Shown: one piece after another, positions 24,045-35,900 of the stretch
How the letters are laid out: every line of letters starts with the position of its first letter
Position numbering within the stretch: the stretch's first letter is position 1
Virus record (IMG/VR): IMGVR_UViG_3300042868_003477
Location: 1-64,000 of that record
Length of the DNA stretch: 64,000 nt
Direction: 5' to 3' (one strand)
Origin: a virus
Made by a program: the position numbers and the translations under genes
Notes under the pieces: generated by a model
What the model was told of the DNA's origin: nothing
Seen by the model: only the letters and a program-made list of their open reading frames with translations
The model's database searches: none

Positions 24045-24063
24045 AAGGTTCTCCCTTTTTTTT
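24032..24063 (+). terminator. Terminator at the convergence of early and late blocks
   Basis: GGGAGAAC (24032-24039) pairs with GTTCTCCC (24048-24055), followed by an eight-T run. For + strand transcripts this is a good intrinsic terminator. On the - strand the stem is not followed by a U-run, so it probably stops only the early block. Confidence 0.85.
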
Positions 24064-27000
24064 ATCTTAAGTTCTCAAAAATCTCTGCTTTTTTGATAGC
24101 CCATATAGGACCTGATTCCCATTCACCTGCAGGAGGTATAACATTTTTACCAGATAAGCCAAATATATTACCAATGTGATTCCATATTTTATAGCTACCT
24201 TCTTTTTGCCATGAATAAGGACCTACTTCTTGTTTATATATAGCTTTATCACTACCTGTTACTATAAGACCTAAATCTGTAACAATCTTAGAATATAAAC
24301 TTAAAGTTGGACCTACTACAATAGATGATGTTTCTGTAAAATCTAACCATTCATCCATACCTACACCTGGAATAGGAATAAAAGATTGATTTTCTCTTTG
24401 TACCATCATAAGCTGATATAATGCATGATTTGCTAACCAACCACCAGCACCATATCTTTCTTGTCTCATTCTCATTTTTTCAAATCTGTCTTCATCTCCT
24501 GGATCATAGTCAAATAAATAAGTAACAAGTAAACCTGTAAAAAATAACATCATGCCTTCTGTAACTACCTCATAAACTTGACCTTTTTCTTCTTTAGTCA
24601 TTATTGGCCAGTAGTTTCTAGCATCTGTAATTAAATTTTTAGTTGTAGCTAAAAACTGTATATACTTACCTCTGTTAGCTTCATTTAAATCCCAATCCCA
24701 AACTTCACCGAATCTATTCTCTTTAGACATGTCAGCTTGATATCTAGATAAGAACATACCTGTACCAAATTTTCTAGAAAAAGTAAATACATCATATAAC
24801 AAATATTTTTCTCCAATAGGACTATCTATTTTAGCCATAGTACCATTTAGTTTTTTATTTGCTGAAGCCATTCTTCTTTTCATTTCATTAAACTTAGTGT
24901 TTCTTGAAATTACTAATGAGTCTCCTACATTTATTTGAGCACTAGGTTTTAAATTATTTTTTTTAGCTAACTCATCCACAGACATATTGTATCTTTTTGC
25001 TAAAGTAGCAAGAGTGTCTCCAGCTTCAATAGTATGATCTAAGTTCTTAATACCATATTCTGGATTAATTCCATCTTTTAGTTTTAATAAACCTTCTTTA
25101 TCTGTTTCAAAAGCTTCAGCATATCTAATTTCTTTTGGTGTGCCATCTGGTTGTATTTGTTCAACTGTTTGAAACTCTAATAAACTAAATCCTATATCTA
25201 AAGATCCTTGTAATTCAGTTAATTTTCTATCTGAATATAACCAAGCAGCATTTAATAAATCTTTAACAGCAGTTCTTGATGCTGAATCTGTTGAATTTTT
25301 TTCTGCTTTACCTGGAGACATATCAAAAGCATCCATAACTTGTAAGTTAAGACTTTTTACACCTTTAGCATAAGCTCCTGTAGCAGCATATTCCATAACA
25401 GTTTTTGCAGAAGTAATTGTACCTCTAGCCATTGATGAAAAACTTATATGTTTACCTCCTGCTGCATAAATAAGCTTTTGAAAATCCATACCAAGTTTAT
25501 TCTTTAATGTTGATACAGGATTCAATGAATAGAATGAAAATCTAGCATTAGACATTAAACCTCTAATTACTTTACTAATTTTTACATTATCTTGTTCCCA
25601 TTCACTTACATTTTTACCATAGAAAGTTCTATCAATGTAGTCCTTAGCAAGTTGTAGTCTTTGATTATTACTTCTTTTTAAAAACATTGAAGCTCCATCC
25701 TTAGCTTTAGCAAGTACAGAACTTGCTACATCTAATCTATCTAAAGCATTATTAGGATCAGCCAAAGTATTTAAGTAAGCATTAGCAATAGGCTCATATT
25801 CAATAAGAGCATTTTGTTTATCAAGAGAATAACCATAAGTCAATAATGATCTAAGAATATCTGGAGATACATCATTTACATTCATTTTATATAAACCTCT
25901 TACAGGTACCCTTGATATTGGATTACCTTGTAAATCAGTTTTAATATATAGGTGTTTAGTATCAAAGTTAAGACCTCTTTCAGCATCATCATTAGCACTC
26001 ATTACCCATGACTTTACATTACTTAAAATATCACTAGACTTGTCCTTAATGTCTTTCTTTAAATTAGTTGTAGCTAAATATTCTAAATTATCTTGTTTTC
26101 TGAATCTAGGAAAATCTAAATACATTCTTGAAGAATATGGTGATTCTTCTTGCATAGATAAAGTATCTTTCTTTAATTTTTCTAATAACTTAAACTGAGC
26201 ATTATTGGAAGCTTTTAATTGATAATATTTTTCATTCATATATTTACCATTAGCGGAGCCTACAGCAAATTCTTTAGGTAAAAAATTACCTTTATTATCT
26301 ATATGAACACCAACTTCTAACTCAACCTTTTGAGTTTTAGGATTGTATCCGGTTTTATATTGATCTTTTATTTTTGTATATGAATACTTAGCAATGGGTA
26401 CTCCAGCTCTTTTAAACACTTCACCAGTTGAAGGATCTTTAATTTCTGTAGTTTTATAATGTTCTGGATTTGTTGGTTTTGATACACTCCATACTTTTAA
26501 TCTATAGTATTTAGATATATAACCACCAACACTAACATCATAGATTTCTCTTGAGTAATGATTTCTATCAAACCATTCAGCAAATCTTGAGTTTTTAGCT
26601 TTAGCCTCTAGTAAGTTAGAAGAATTAATCCAAGACTCAGCATTATCAACATTAACTTCTTCTATTTTAAGATCACCTAAAGCTTTTGTAAAAGAAGTAA
26701 TATAATAATCAGTAGCACTAGTTTCTGTTAAATCAGCTAACATTCTGTATAAGTTTCTAAGATAACTTATTTCTTCAGCTGCCATACCAAAAGCTTTTTT
26801 ATTAGCTATTAATCCGCTATACTCAGCTTTTTCTTCAGGAGTCATCTCATTGAACTTGTTTTGAGCTATAATAGATTCCTCATAGTATCTTAACTTTTTA
26901 GCTTCTTCTTTTGTTAGTCCTGTCTTTTTATCAAATTGTTCTTGAGCATCTACTATTTCTAGTTCTATTTGCTTTAATCTTTTAATAGTATCTATACCTA

Positions 27001-29938
27001 GTTCAAGACCATTAGGTTCTCCATCTTTATCAGTTACCCTATTAACAATATTATATCTTTGCTCATATAGGTCTACTAGTTTTTTTGAGGTTTCAGATTC
27101 TTTTCCTTTTTCATTTATCTTTTTTATCTCTTCTAGTATTCCCTTTTTACTTTGATAATATTCATCTGTATAAGCAATTTTTAGATTTTTATTAAAAAAC
27201 TTTTCTAACTCTGCTTCATACTGATCCGGTGTTGCATCTTTAGTGACTCCTTTACCAGCTAATTCTACATTAATAAAGTGATCAAAATCTTGTTGGAATT
27301 TTTCATCATTAGTTATAGACTCATTAAACTTTCTTGATTGTTCTCTATGATATCTTCTTACTAATACTTTTTCTAATTCTACTCCTTGCTTGTATTTGCC
27401 ATCATTGTCATAAAGATTATACAATTCATTATACTTAGTCTTAACATTTTCTGATGCAGTAAACTCTAGTAAATCATCTAACTCTGTAAACTCACTTGAT
27501 GAGTTATAAGTTCTTAAGTCATCTAATGCAGATTTTCTCTCCATATAAGCTTCAAAAGCTATGTCTTTTGAAATAACTACATCTTTTTTTAATAATGGAT
27601 TGTATACAGTATTGTCTTTTTTCCAAATATCTTGTACATCATATACTTCATCAGTAAATCTACGGTTCATATACACTTTGTTAAAAGTATTTAATTCATC
27701 CATAGCTACTTTTATAGCATCTTTATCATTATTATCCTTAGCTTTTTTAAGATTAAATTCTAATTTATCTTTATCAGCTCTCCAGTCTTTAAATTTATCT
27801 AGAAAAGAATATATTTCATATTCTTTAAACTCTCCATTCTCATCAACTTCACCAACTTTATCTACAAATAAAACCATTTCAGCTAATTGATTTGGACTAT
27901 TAGCATTATACCCAACTGCATTTAAACTAGATTTTAAATTTTCAACTAGTTTCATTTGTTTCTGAAGTGTTGTAACTTCTTGATCAGAAAGTTTATCTCT
28001 CATAAACTGAGAGAAAGCTCCAAATAAGTCATTAACATTACCCATAGGGTTCAACATAGCACCAGCTGCAGAAACATCTCTTACATGTCCTCTTAGATAA
28101 GCATCTACTGAAGCTTCAGTAATCTTATTAGCTTGATAATTTTTTATTGCATTATCTAGATATTTTTTTGTAGGTAAGGGTTTTGATAATAGATCATTAA
28201 CATTTATATATTTTGTATCTTCTACATCTAATTTATCAAATAAAGCATTTGTAAATGTTTCTATCTCTTGTTCTGTATAACCTGATGATTTAAGTATTGT
28301 ATTTATTTGTTCTTCTAGTTTTGACTTTACATTTTTTTGCATTGGTTCTCCAACTTTTACAAAAAACTTTTTCATAAAGTCTGCAGTCATATCAGCAGCT
28401 GTTTCAATATTATTTTCAATAACTGCTTTTATAGATAATATTTTTTTACTTAACTCATTTGCTGGATCTAAACCTAAAATCTTACTAATATCTTTTAAGA
28501 ATTTACTTTCTCTTTCCATAAACTCTTTAAAGTACTGGATTTTTTGGTTACCTTCTTCTGTTAAATGCTTGTTTGTTTTCTGTAACTCATTAAAAATGTT
28601 ATTGATTTTTCTTGCAAACAATTCTAATTCACTAAGACTATTTATAAAAGATAAAGATCTTAATTTTAAATCTTGTTCATTAAGTTGTAAAGCTTCAACT
28701 AACTTATCTAGCTCTTCATCTGTAAGTTCATCATTATTATTTTTATAACTACCAACATAATCTTTTATGTTTTTGATTATATTAATACCATCTTTACCTA
28801 ATTCTTCTCTTAACTTTTTTGGTGATGTTCTTAACTGTCCTAATTGGAAAGTCATTTCATCATGAAATCTATTAATAGCATTAACTAAATTTTTTGGCTC
28901 AATAGATTTAAGTTCTTTTAAAAAGTCATCAGTATCTTTTTTAAAATCAGCAAACAAACTTGCTTGATAACTAAGATCTTCAATGACAAAGTCTTCATTT
29001 AACATCATATCTACTAATTCTTCTCTAGTAGTAGTAGTATCAAGCTTACTAAGATTTACTTTATTTGTCAGAGCTTTAATTACTTTTTTTATTGCATATA
29101 ATAAATTTTGTATAAACTTCTGAAATAAACTATCATCATCTTTAATACCTTTAAGTTTGTTATCAGCATCAATTTCCATTGCTGTTACAATAGCTTCCTC
29201 CATAAATCTAGGAGTACCTTCTTCTAACTCAGGATATCTTTCTTTTACAATAGCAATTGCATTTTGTCCAGTAGTAGAACTAATCAATTGATCATATAAA
29301 TTATTAAACAACTTAGGGTTTTGATAAGAAATACCCTTAATTAAGGGATGGGCAAACTCATGCATTACATTGTTAGCTGTAAATCTACCAGATACAAAAT
29401 AAACTTTATTCCCATAATAGAATGCAGATACATTAGGCGCATATGGTGTTGGACTATTTTGTAATAGCACAGCAGCTTCAGACGGTGTAATTATTTGATA
29501 ATCTACCTTAAAAGCTTTTTTAAACTTCTCACCTAGTCTATTAGCAATCTCAATATCTCTAGATTTATTTAACTGTTCTTTAGTAAAAAACATTTTAGTA
29601 CCATTACTGTCAAATAAATATTCATCAGTATATTCTTCACCAGCTCTTTTAGCATCTTCTTTTTGAATCTCTTTTGCCTCATTCTCAGCCATTTGCATTT
29701 CTCTCAACTCTATCATGAGTTCACTCTCATAGTAATTATCTACTAATGTCTGTGGTATATAGATATCATAATCAGGAGTATCTCCTCTTTCTAAATATAT
29801 AACAGTATCTTCACCATACTTTTCATTTAAAGATTTTATATAGTTTCTAGCTTGTTCAGGATTCATAGATAAAGCTTTTCTAGCTTCATTATTAATCATC
29901 TCACTTAGAAAATCTTTAATAGCAATTTGACAAGGCAT
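24062..29938 (-). CDS. Giant virion-type protein with metallopeptidase motif and LysM domain (1958 aa)
   Basis: The N-terminal part has a zinc-peptidase motif VMHEFAHPLIKG (His193, Glu194, His197), with FMEEAIVTAM about 50 residues on as a possible third ligand. A long coiled-coil-rich middle is followed by a LysM domain near residues 1630-1675 (HTIEAGDTLATLAKRYN, VGDSLVIS), which binds peptidoglycan in other proteins. The C-terminus has hydrophobic segments (VTEGMMLFFTGLLVTYLF). It is probably an ejected or capsid-packaged protein processed or acting at cell entry. It is the last gene of the late block. Confidence 0.75.
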   Translation of the reverse strand: MPCQIAIKDFLSEMINNEARKALSMNPEQARNYIKSLNEKYGEDTVIYLERGDTPDYDIYIPQTLVDNYYESELMIELREMQMAENEAKEIQKEDAKRAGEEYTDEYLFDSNGTKMFFTKEQLNKSRDIEIANRLGEKFKKAFKVDYQIITPSEAAVLLQNSPTPYAPNVSAFYYGNKVYFVSGRFTANNVMHEFAHPLIKGISYQNPKLFNNLYDQLISSTTGQNAIAIVKERYPELEEGTPRFMEEAIVTAMEIDADNKLKGIKDDDSLFQKFIQNLLYAIKKVIKALTNKVNLSKLDTTTTREELVDMMLNEDFVIEDLSYQASLFADFKKDTDDFLKELKSIEPKNLVNAINRFHDEMTFQLGQLRTSPKKLREELGKDGINIIKNIKDYVGSYKNNNDELTDEELDKLVEALQLNEQDLKLRSLSFINSLSELELFARKINNIFNELQKTNKHLTEEGNQKIQYFKEFMERESKFLKDISKILGLDPANELSKKILSIKAVIENNIETAADMTADFMKKFFVKVGEPMQKNVKSKLEEQINTILKSSGYTEQEIETFTNALFDKLDVEDTKYINVNDLLSKPLPTKKYLDNAIKNYQANKITEASVDAYLRGHVRDVSAAGAMLNPMGNVNDLFGAFSQFMRDKLSDQEVTTLQKQMKLVENLKSSLNAVGYNANSPNQLAEMVLFVDKVGEVDENGEFKEYEIYSFLDKFKDWRADKDKLEFNLKKAKDNNDKDAIKVAMDELNTFNKVYMNRRFTDEVYDVQDIWKKDNTVYNPLLKKDVVISKDIAFEAYMERKSALDDLRTYNSSSEFTELDDLLEFTASENVKTKYNELYNLYDNDGKYKQGVELEKVLVRRYHREQSRKFNESITNDEKFQQDFDHFINVELAGKGVTKDATPDQYEAELEKFFNKNLKIAYTDEYYQSKKGILEEIKKINEKGKESETSKKLVDLYEQRYNIVNRVTDKDGEPNGLELGIDTIKRLKQIELEIVDAQEQFDKKTGLTKEEAKKLRYYEESIIAQNKFNEMTPEEKAEYSGLIANKKAFGMAAEEISYLRNLYRMLADLTETSATDYYITSFTKALGDLKIEEVNVDNAESWINSSNLLEAKAKNSRFAEWFDRNHYSREIYDVSVGGYISKYYRLKVWSVSKPTNPEHYKTTEIKDPSTGEVFKRAGVPIAKYSYTKIKDQYKTGYNPKTQKVELEVGVHIDNKGNFLPKEFAVGSANGKYMNEKYYQLKASNNAQFKLLEKLKKDTLSMQEESPYSSRMYLDFPRFRKQDNLEYLATTNLKKDIKDKSSDILSNVKSWVMSANDDAERGLNFDTKHLYIKTDLQGNPISRVPVRGLYKMNVNDVSPDILRSLLTYGYSLDKQNALIEYEPIANAYLNTLADPNNALDRLDVASSVLAKAKDGASMFLKRSNNQRLQLAKDYIDRTFYGKNVSEWEQDNVKISKVIRGLMSNARFSFYSLNPVSTLKNKLGMDFQKLIYAAGGKHISFSSMARGTITSAKTVMEYAATGAYAKGVKSLNLQVMDAFDMSPGKAEKNSTDSASRTAVKDLLNAAWLYSDRKLTELQGSLDIGFSLLEFQTVEQIQPDGTPKEIRYAEAFETDKEGLLKLKDGINPEYGIKNLDHTIEAGDTLATLAKRYNMSVDELAKKNNLKPSAQINVGDSLVISRNTKFNEMKRRMASANKKLNGTMAKIDSPIGEKYLLYDVFTFSRKFGTGMFLSRYQADMSKENRFGEVWDWDLNEANRGKYIQFLATTKNLITDARNYWPIMTKEEKGQVYEVVTEGMMLFFTGLLVTYLFDYDPGDEDRFEKMRMRQERYGAGGWLANHALYQLMMVQRENQSFIPIPGVGMDEWLDFTETSSIVVGPTLSLYSKIVTDLGLIVTGSDKAIYKQEVGPYSWQKEGSYKIWNHIGNIFGLSGKNVIPPAGEWESGPIWAIKKAEIFENLR

Positions 29939-29967
29939 AATATTCTTTTATTTAAATATACTAATTT

Positions 29968-32900
29968 TTATTTACAACTAGATGAAGATCTTGGAATTCC
30001 TGGTAAACCTTCTGGTTTATTTTCATCAGATACTTCAGGTTGTATAGGCTCATCTCTTTTCATTTCTGGTGTCTCTGGTTCAGTCGGATCAGTTTCAGTT
30101 TCTTCAGAAGTTTCTTCAGCAAGAGGTCCTCCTGGAACTAAAGCTAATAATGCTTGAATTTCTGGTGAATCTGCTGCTAATATTTCTGGAACTAATTCTT
30201 CTGATTGAACTCTTGATAAACCATTTCTATATAAAGTAGGTTCAGATACATAATTTTTAAATGCACCTTTTGAATCTATAAGTCTTTTATATATTAAATC
30301 TAAGGTAGCTCCATTTAAATTATTTGTCTTAAATATATCTGCAGCATTCTGCATTACGCCTATATAATCTTCATAAGGCAATGCTTCAACAAAACCATAC
30401 TTACTATAGCCAATACCATGTTGATAAATCATCATGTTTGGTAATAGACTGAATAATTTACTTATTCTTTTATTATCTTCCTTGTCAGTTGATTTTACTA
30501 CATCAATATTTGCAAGATCTTTAATGTTAGTATAGTAAACTTCTGCTAACTGTGGATCCTTTAACATCTTGATATCATTAAGACTTAGTACAGATTCACC
30601 TGATTTAACTTTTGGTTTAGTTAATTGAGCAAGTATTGGATATTTGTTTTTTAAATTAGGAAATTCTTCTATCATATTAAGTACCATATCTGTATAGGAA
30701 TTGTTTGGTAATCCCATTATGGCTTGTCTGTTAAAACTATTTATTAAAGCTCTTTGATTCAGGTATTTTTCATAAGCTACTTTATTAGCTTGTTCTGGAT
30801 CTTTATTATATTTTTTAGTAAGACTGACAAATTTTAAATAATCTTTGTTTGTTTCTAAAGATTCTATTGGATACAAAAATCTTTGATACTCTCTTTCAAT
30901 AGAATATTTAAAATACATTGACTCATTAGCAAAGAGGTTGTCTTGTGCTCTAAAGCCTTGTAAACCAATTTGATTGTAAGCAGAAGAGTCTGTATTATCT
31001 CTTAGGTATAAACCTTCACTATATTCTTTACTTAATCTTTCTTTATCTATAAGTATACTATCTGCAGTTACTTCAACACCATTTTTAACCCCAGTTTTTT
31101 CAATTACTTTTTTCTCTTTATATTCTGAAGGCATGCTTGTTACTTGACCATTTTCATCAAGCATATTTGTCATGTAATTCTGGAATATATAATTTGGTAT
31201 AGCATTTTTAAATTCAGTAATAAATCTTCTTGCACCATCTTGACCAGAACCAAACTTAGATGTAATACTAGCTTGTCTAGTTTTTATAGCATTGATAATA
31301 TAATTAGTAACTGTAGCATTATTTCTTAATGGGAAAACAGGTACAATCATATCATTAATTAACTGATTATCAAAGAAAGGTCCTAATATAGATTCCATTA
31401 CTTTATCAACTAAACCTTTTGGTAATTTAGACATCTCTTTAGTTTCTTCTAAAGATAAGTTTCTATTGATTATTTCTTGTAAAGTTTTAGATGTTTTTGT
31501 GTCAGGATTAGACTGCATTTTTAATGTTGTAAATCCTTTAGACATTTTTTCTAGTTCAATAAAATGCAAGAACATAGCTTTAGCATATTCTCTATTTTCA
31601 GGATTAGATAAATTTCTGTCTTTAATTACAGCCATCATCTTATCATAATCAAAATTACCATCTTTTTCTAGTATACCACTATTAACTACAGTTGTAGTAA
31701 CAGCATTATAATAACCAGAATTAGATACAAGACTTTTCTTACCTTTTTTTAGACCAAATTTATTTAAAGTATTTTCAGCAGCTTGCCATTTAGTTGCTGT
31801 TTCTTTAAAATCTTGTGGTATTTTTTTAGTTAATTTAGCATAAGCACTACCAATTAACCTTTGTTCTTTTGTATAATCTCTTACAAGAGGATTTGATACA
31901 AAAGCAATTGCTAATTCTTTTGGTACACCTGCTTTAAGTAAAAATGTAATCATAGGTACTGTTTCATAGTTACCCTGAATAAAAGATATCCAAGCGTCTT
32001 TTTCAACATCCACGGCACCATTCATAAACTGAGAATATAAGTCTGCAATTTTATCTACACCAAAGACATCATCTGTACCTGAAAGAGAAACAGCACCTTC
32101 TGTTGTTTCATTATGTGGTAAAAACAATCTTACATTATAATCTTCATCAGTATCTACATATCTATTTAATTGGTCATCAAAAGTTGAAGCCTTATAAGTC
32201 TTTGGTAAAGAAGCACCTACTGAATTAAATATTGGGTGCAAAGAGTTTTCTACTGCTAACATACCTAATACATTTTTACCAACCATATTTACATCATGTT
32301 TATGTAAATTGTAAGCTGCTTCAAGTATTCTACTAGGACTAATAACCTTTTGTCCTTTTAAACCTTTTTTAGTATTCTTATCATGTGTGTTTTTAAATCT
32401 GTTGTACTCAATTACATCATCCTGTAATTCATCAGCAAGATCATCTTTTAATAAGTATGTATCATTTGGTCTAACTAAGTTAGCATAGTTATCTGGTAAC
32501 TCTAATATACCTTTGATAGATTGAATTAATTCATTCTCTAAGGCAGCTTTTTGAGTTTTGATAATATTTACTGCTGTTTTTTTTCCGGCTTCAGTTTGAT
32601 TAAGCTCTTTTACTTTAGTTGCTACAGCTTGGTTTGACATACCAGATTCTACAAACTTACCAAAACTATCAATAGTAGGCATGAATGTAGTTAATTTATC
32701 AACGTCAAAGTCACCCCCTGATTTTGCAACAATCTCTGTAGGAGGAATAATAATATTACCTGCAGCAGGATCTAGAAATTCATATACTTCCATAAACTCC
32801 ATTGAGTTTAATCCTTGTACTGGAATCCTTACAGCTGATAGAGTAACAGATTTTCTATGGTTACCTTTATCTAACCATACATCATCTTTAATCATATCAT

Positions 32901-35900
32901 TAAGTCTAGCTCTTGTACCAATTACTTCACCATCATTATGTTTAAGTTTTAGTAAGTTATAGAAATCTCCTTGTAAAGCAATAGCTATTTTCATAGCACT
33001 AGTCTTACCGTCTGTTGTTTCATTATTATAAAAAGGTAAGTTATTAGTACCCATGTATTTTCTAACATCAGCTTCTGTAGAATTCTTAAACTTACGATCC
33101 CATAAACCATTAGACATAGTACTAGATACTTGTACTAAAGCTTCACCTTTTACTTTTTGTTTAATTAATCTTTTCTCAACAAGAGAAACCAAGATCTTTT
33201 CAATTTCATCAGCTTTTAAATGTAAAGACAAGTCTGTTTTTAAAGACTTATCTCTATTTAAACCAACTAGTTGAATTAAGTGTTCAGGTAAATCTTTTCT
33301 ATCTAGTTCAGCTTGTACTACATCCAAGAAATTATCTAAGTTACCAGAATACTTTTTAGTTTCTGGATTATACTCATAACCAATTTCATTTAGTAATTCA
33401 AGTTTAAGAATATTACTATAGCCTTTTACAGCTGTTTCATATCTTTTAACTGCAGGCTCATTCTTAGAATTAATAATCTCACCATTACGGTACATATCCC
33501 CAAGAATCAACTTTCTTAACTGAGTAGCAAATACAGTTTTACCTTTATATTTATTAGGTACACTAGTAACATTCTTAAGATATTCTAAATGAACAACATT
33601 TGGAGTAAATTTAATATCTTTCTTAAGTGACTTTTGTTCTGAGTCATCATAAATTTTATCTGGTTTACCATTAGATGTAACACTACCTACTTTAGAACCT
33701 GTTTGAAAAGTAACATATTGAACTCCTGATTTCATCATTTGTTCATGTAAAGATTGTAAATCTGAATCTCTAACTACAGATGGAATAAGTGGAGCTAATG
33801 CAAATTTATGCATTGCTGTTATTGGTAAACCTGTTAATCTAGTTTCACCAATTTTACTAGCTAATGGACCAAAGTTTTGTGCTTTTAATACAGGAAACAT
33901 TTCTGTAACATCTCCTGCAGAAATATCTAAACCTTCTACTACTTTTTGAAATAATATTTCTTGAGCATTAGACCAATTGTTTTGTAAAATATTTAATGTA
34001 CGGTATCCATCAAAAGTGATAAAGCCTTGACCATCACCTTCTTCCATACCAGTAAATTTTTTAACTTCTTTTGCTACTCTTCTATCAATTTCTGCTTTAG
34101 ATACGTTAGTCTTAGCATATCTTTTTTCATAGTCAGCTCTAAGACCTTTTTCAATCTGATTTACATATACAGAGTCTCTTTCAATATCTTGAAGTATAGC
34201 TGTAGTGTAAGTACCATCATAACTAATAGGTTGAATATCATCATTTTTTAATGAAGCTGCATAAGATGTATTTGCTACATAATCATTGATAAATCTTTGA
34301 GCATCTTTATCTGTTCTATAACCAGGACCTCCAGAAGTAGAACCTGTATTTCTTTTATGCATCTCTTCTTTATCATGGTTATACTGTACAAAGTCTCCAT
34401 AAAATAAAATACCCATTTCAAAATTATGAATCCATGCATTGTAAGTATAAGCTTCAATAAGAGTTTTTTCTATTTCTTCTTCAGTTTTATCTGATTTTTT
34501 AAATCTTTCATATAAATCTGGACTTAAGTATTTTGATTCTGAAAATAAACTATAGTTTAATTCAGTTTGATCTTTAAAAGATTCTTTAACATTTGCTCTA
34601 ATTCTATCCATTATTCCTTTTGGATTAGTAGAAACAAAAGTTTTTAAATCAAAATTTGTTTTTTCTTCAATAGCTTTGTCTATAGCAGCATATATTTCTT
34701 CTTTAACAGAGCTTGATAATAAGTCATCAAATATTGTAAAGACTTCACCAGCCATTTTACCATCTCCTATCTTTCTATTATAGCCTGCATAGTTTTTATA
34801 CTCATCTTTATTCTGTCTAAATCTAAATATTCTATCAGCTTCTCCTTCCATATAAGGAAGTATATGTGCTTTTAATGCATATTCTCCAGCAGTATTTTTG
34901 TCAAACATATCAATGTCAACCCATAACTGATTATCATCACCTTTCTTTCCAGGTTGTGGAACAACACCACCATCAACATAAGCACCAAATGAAGATGACT
35001 TAGATGCATGTCTCATGAATTCTTGAACACCACCCTTAAGCATAGTGTTTATTTCTTGAAGCATTTTACTATTAACATCTAAAGAAGTTGTATTTTTTCC
35101 TTCAGCAGAAATGTTTGCATCATATTGAGTACCAGAATCCATAAATAACTTTAAAGACTTGTTTTGTCTTTTTAGTTGTTGTGAACTATTAACATCAAAT
35201 AGTGATCTTATAACACCAAGCTTTTTAGTATATGAATTAATAGTAGGATCTAAATAAGACATGTAACTTAGTGAGTCATCTGTCCATAAATCAGAAAGTT
35301 TTTTTGCAGCATTTAAACCATACACTTGTTTACTAATTGAATGATTATCAATATGTTCAAATACTAAATTTCTTTCTGCATTAAATACTCCAAAGTTAGA
35401 ACCTTCAGAACCATATCTTACTTGTAATTCAGCAAGGTTGTTAAGTTGTGTCTTTTGGTTTATTACACCCTTACCAGCTATTCCTTCTGGAATACCTTTT
35501 ATAAACATACCAACAGGATCTGTTTTAAATTCATTAATTACAGTTCTAACATTATATGGTGTAGTACTTAATTTTTCTTTTGAATGCATTTCACTAATAG
35601 CATCAAATAGATAAGGTAAACCAAATTTCTCAATAGCTTTAGTATCTTTTTTAAGAACAGACTTGATAATAGGATTATCATCTAGACTTATACCTATAGC
35701 TCTAGCAAAATCAAAAGATTGAGCCTCATCTAAAGTGCCCTTAGTGTTTGAAAAGGTTGATACTACTTTTTCTAAATTTAAAGTAGGAATATTATCCTTA
35801 CCAATTCTATCTACAAATGTATTTTTAGTATCTCCTTTAAACTTATCTTGAAAAGTTTTTATAGCATTGCTTGCATCTATTGAAGCATCTGTTACTGCTA

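Noticed and set aside
27561-27890. Plus-strand ORFs inside the giant late genes (for example 109 aa here)
   Set aside because: They are antisense shadows of long open minus-strand frames, with Ser/Leu-rich compositions and no recognisable features.
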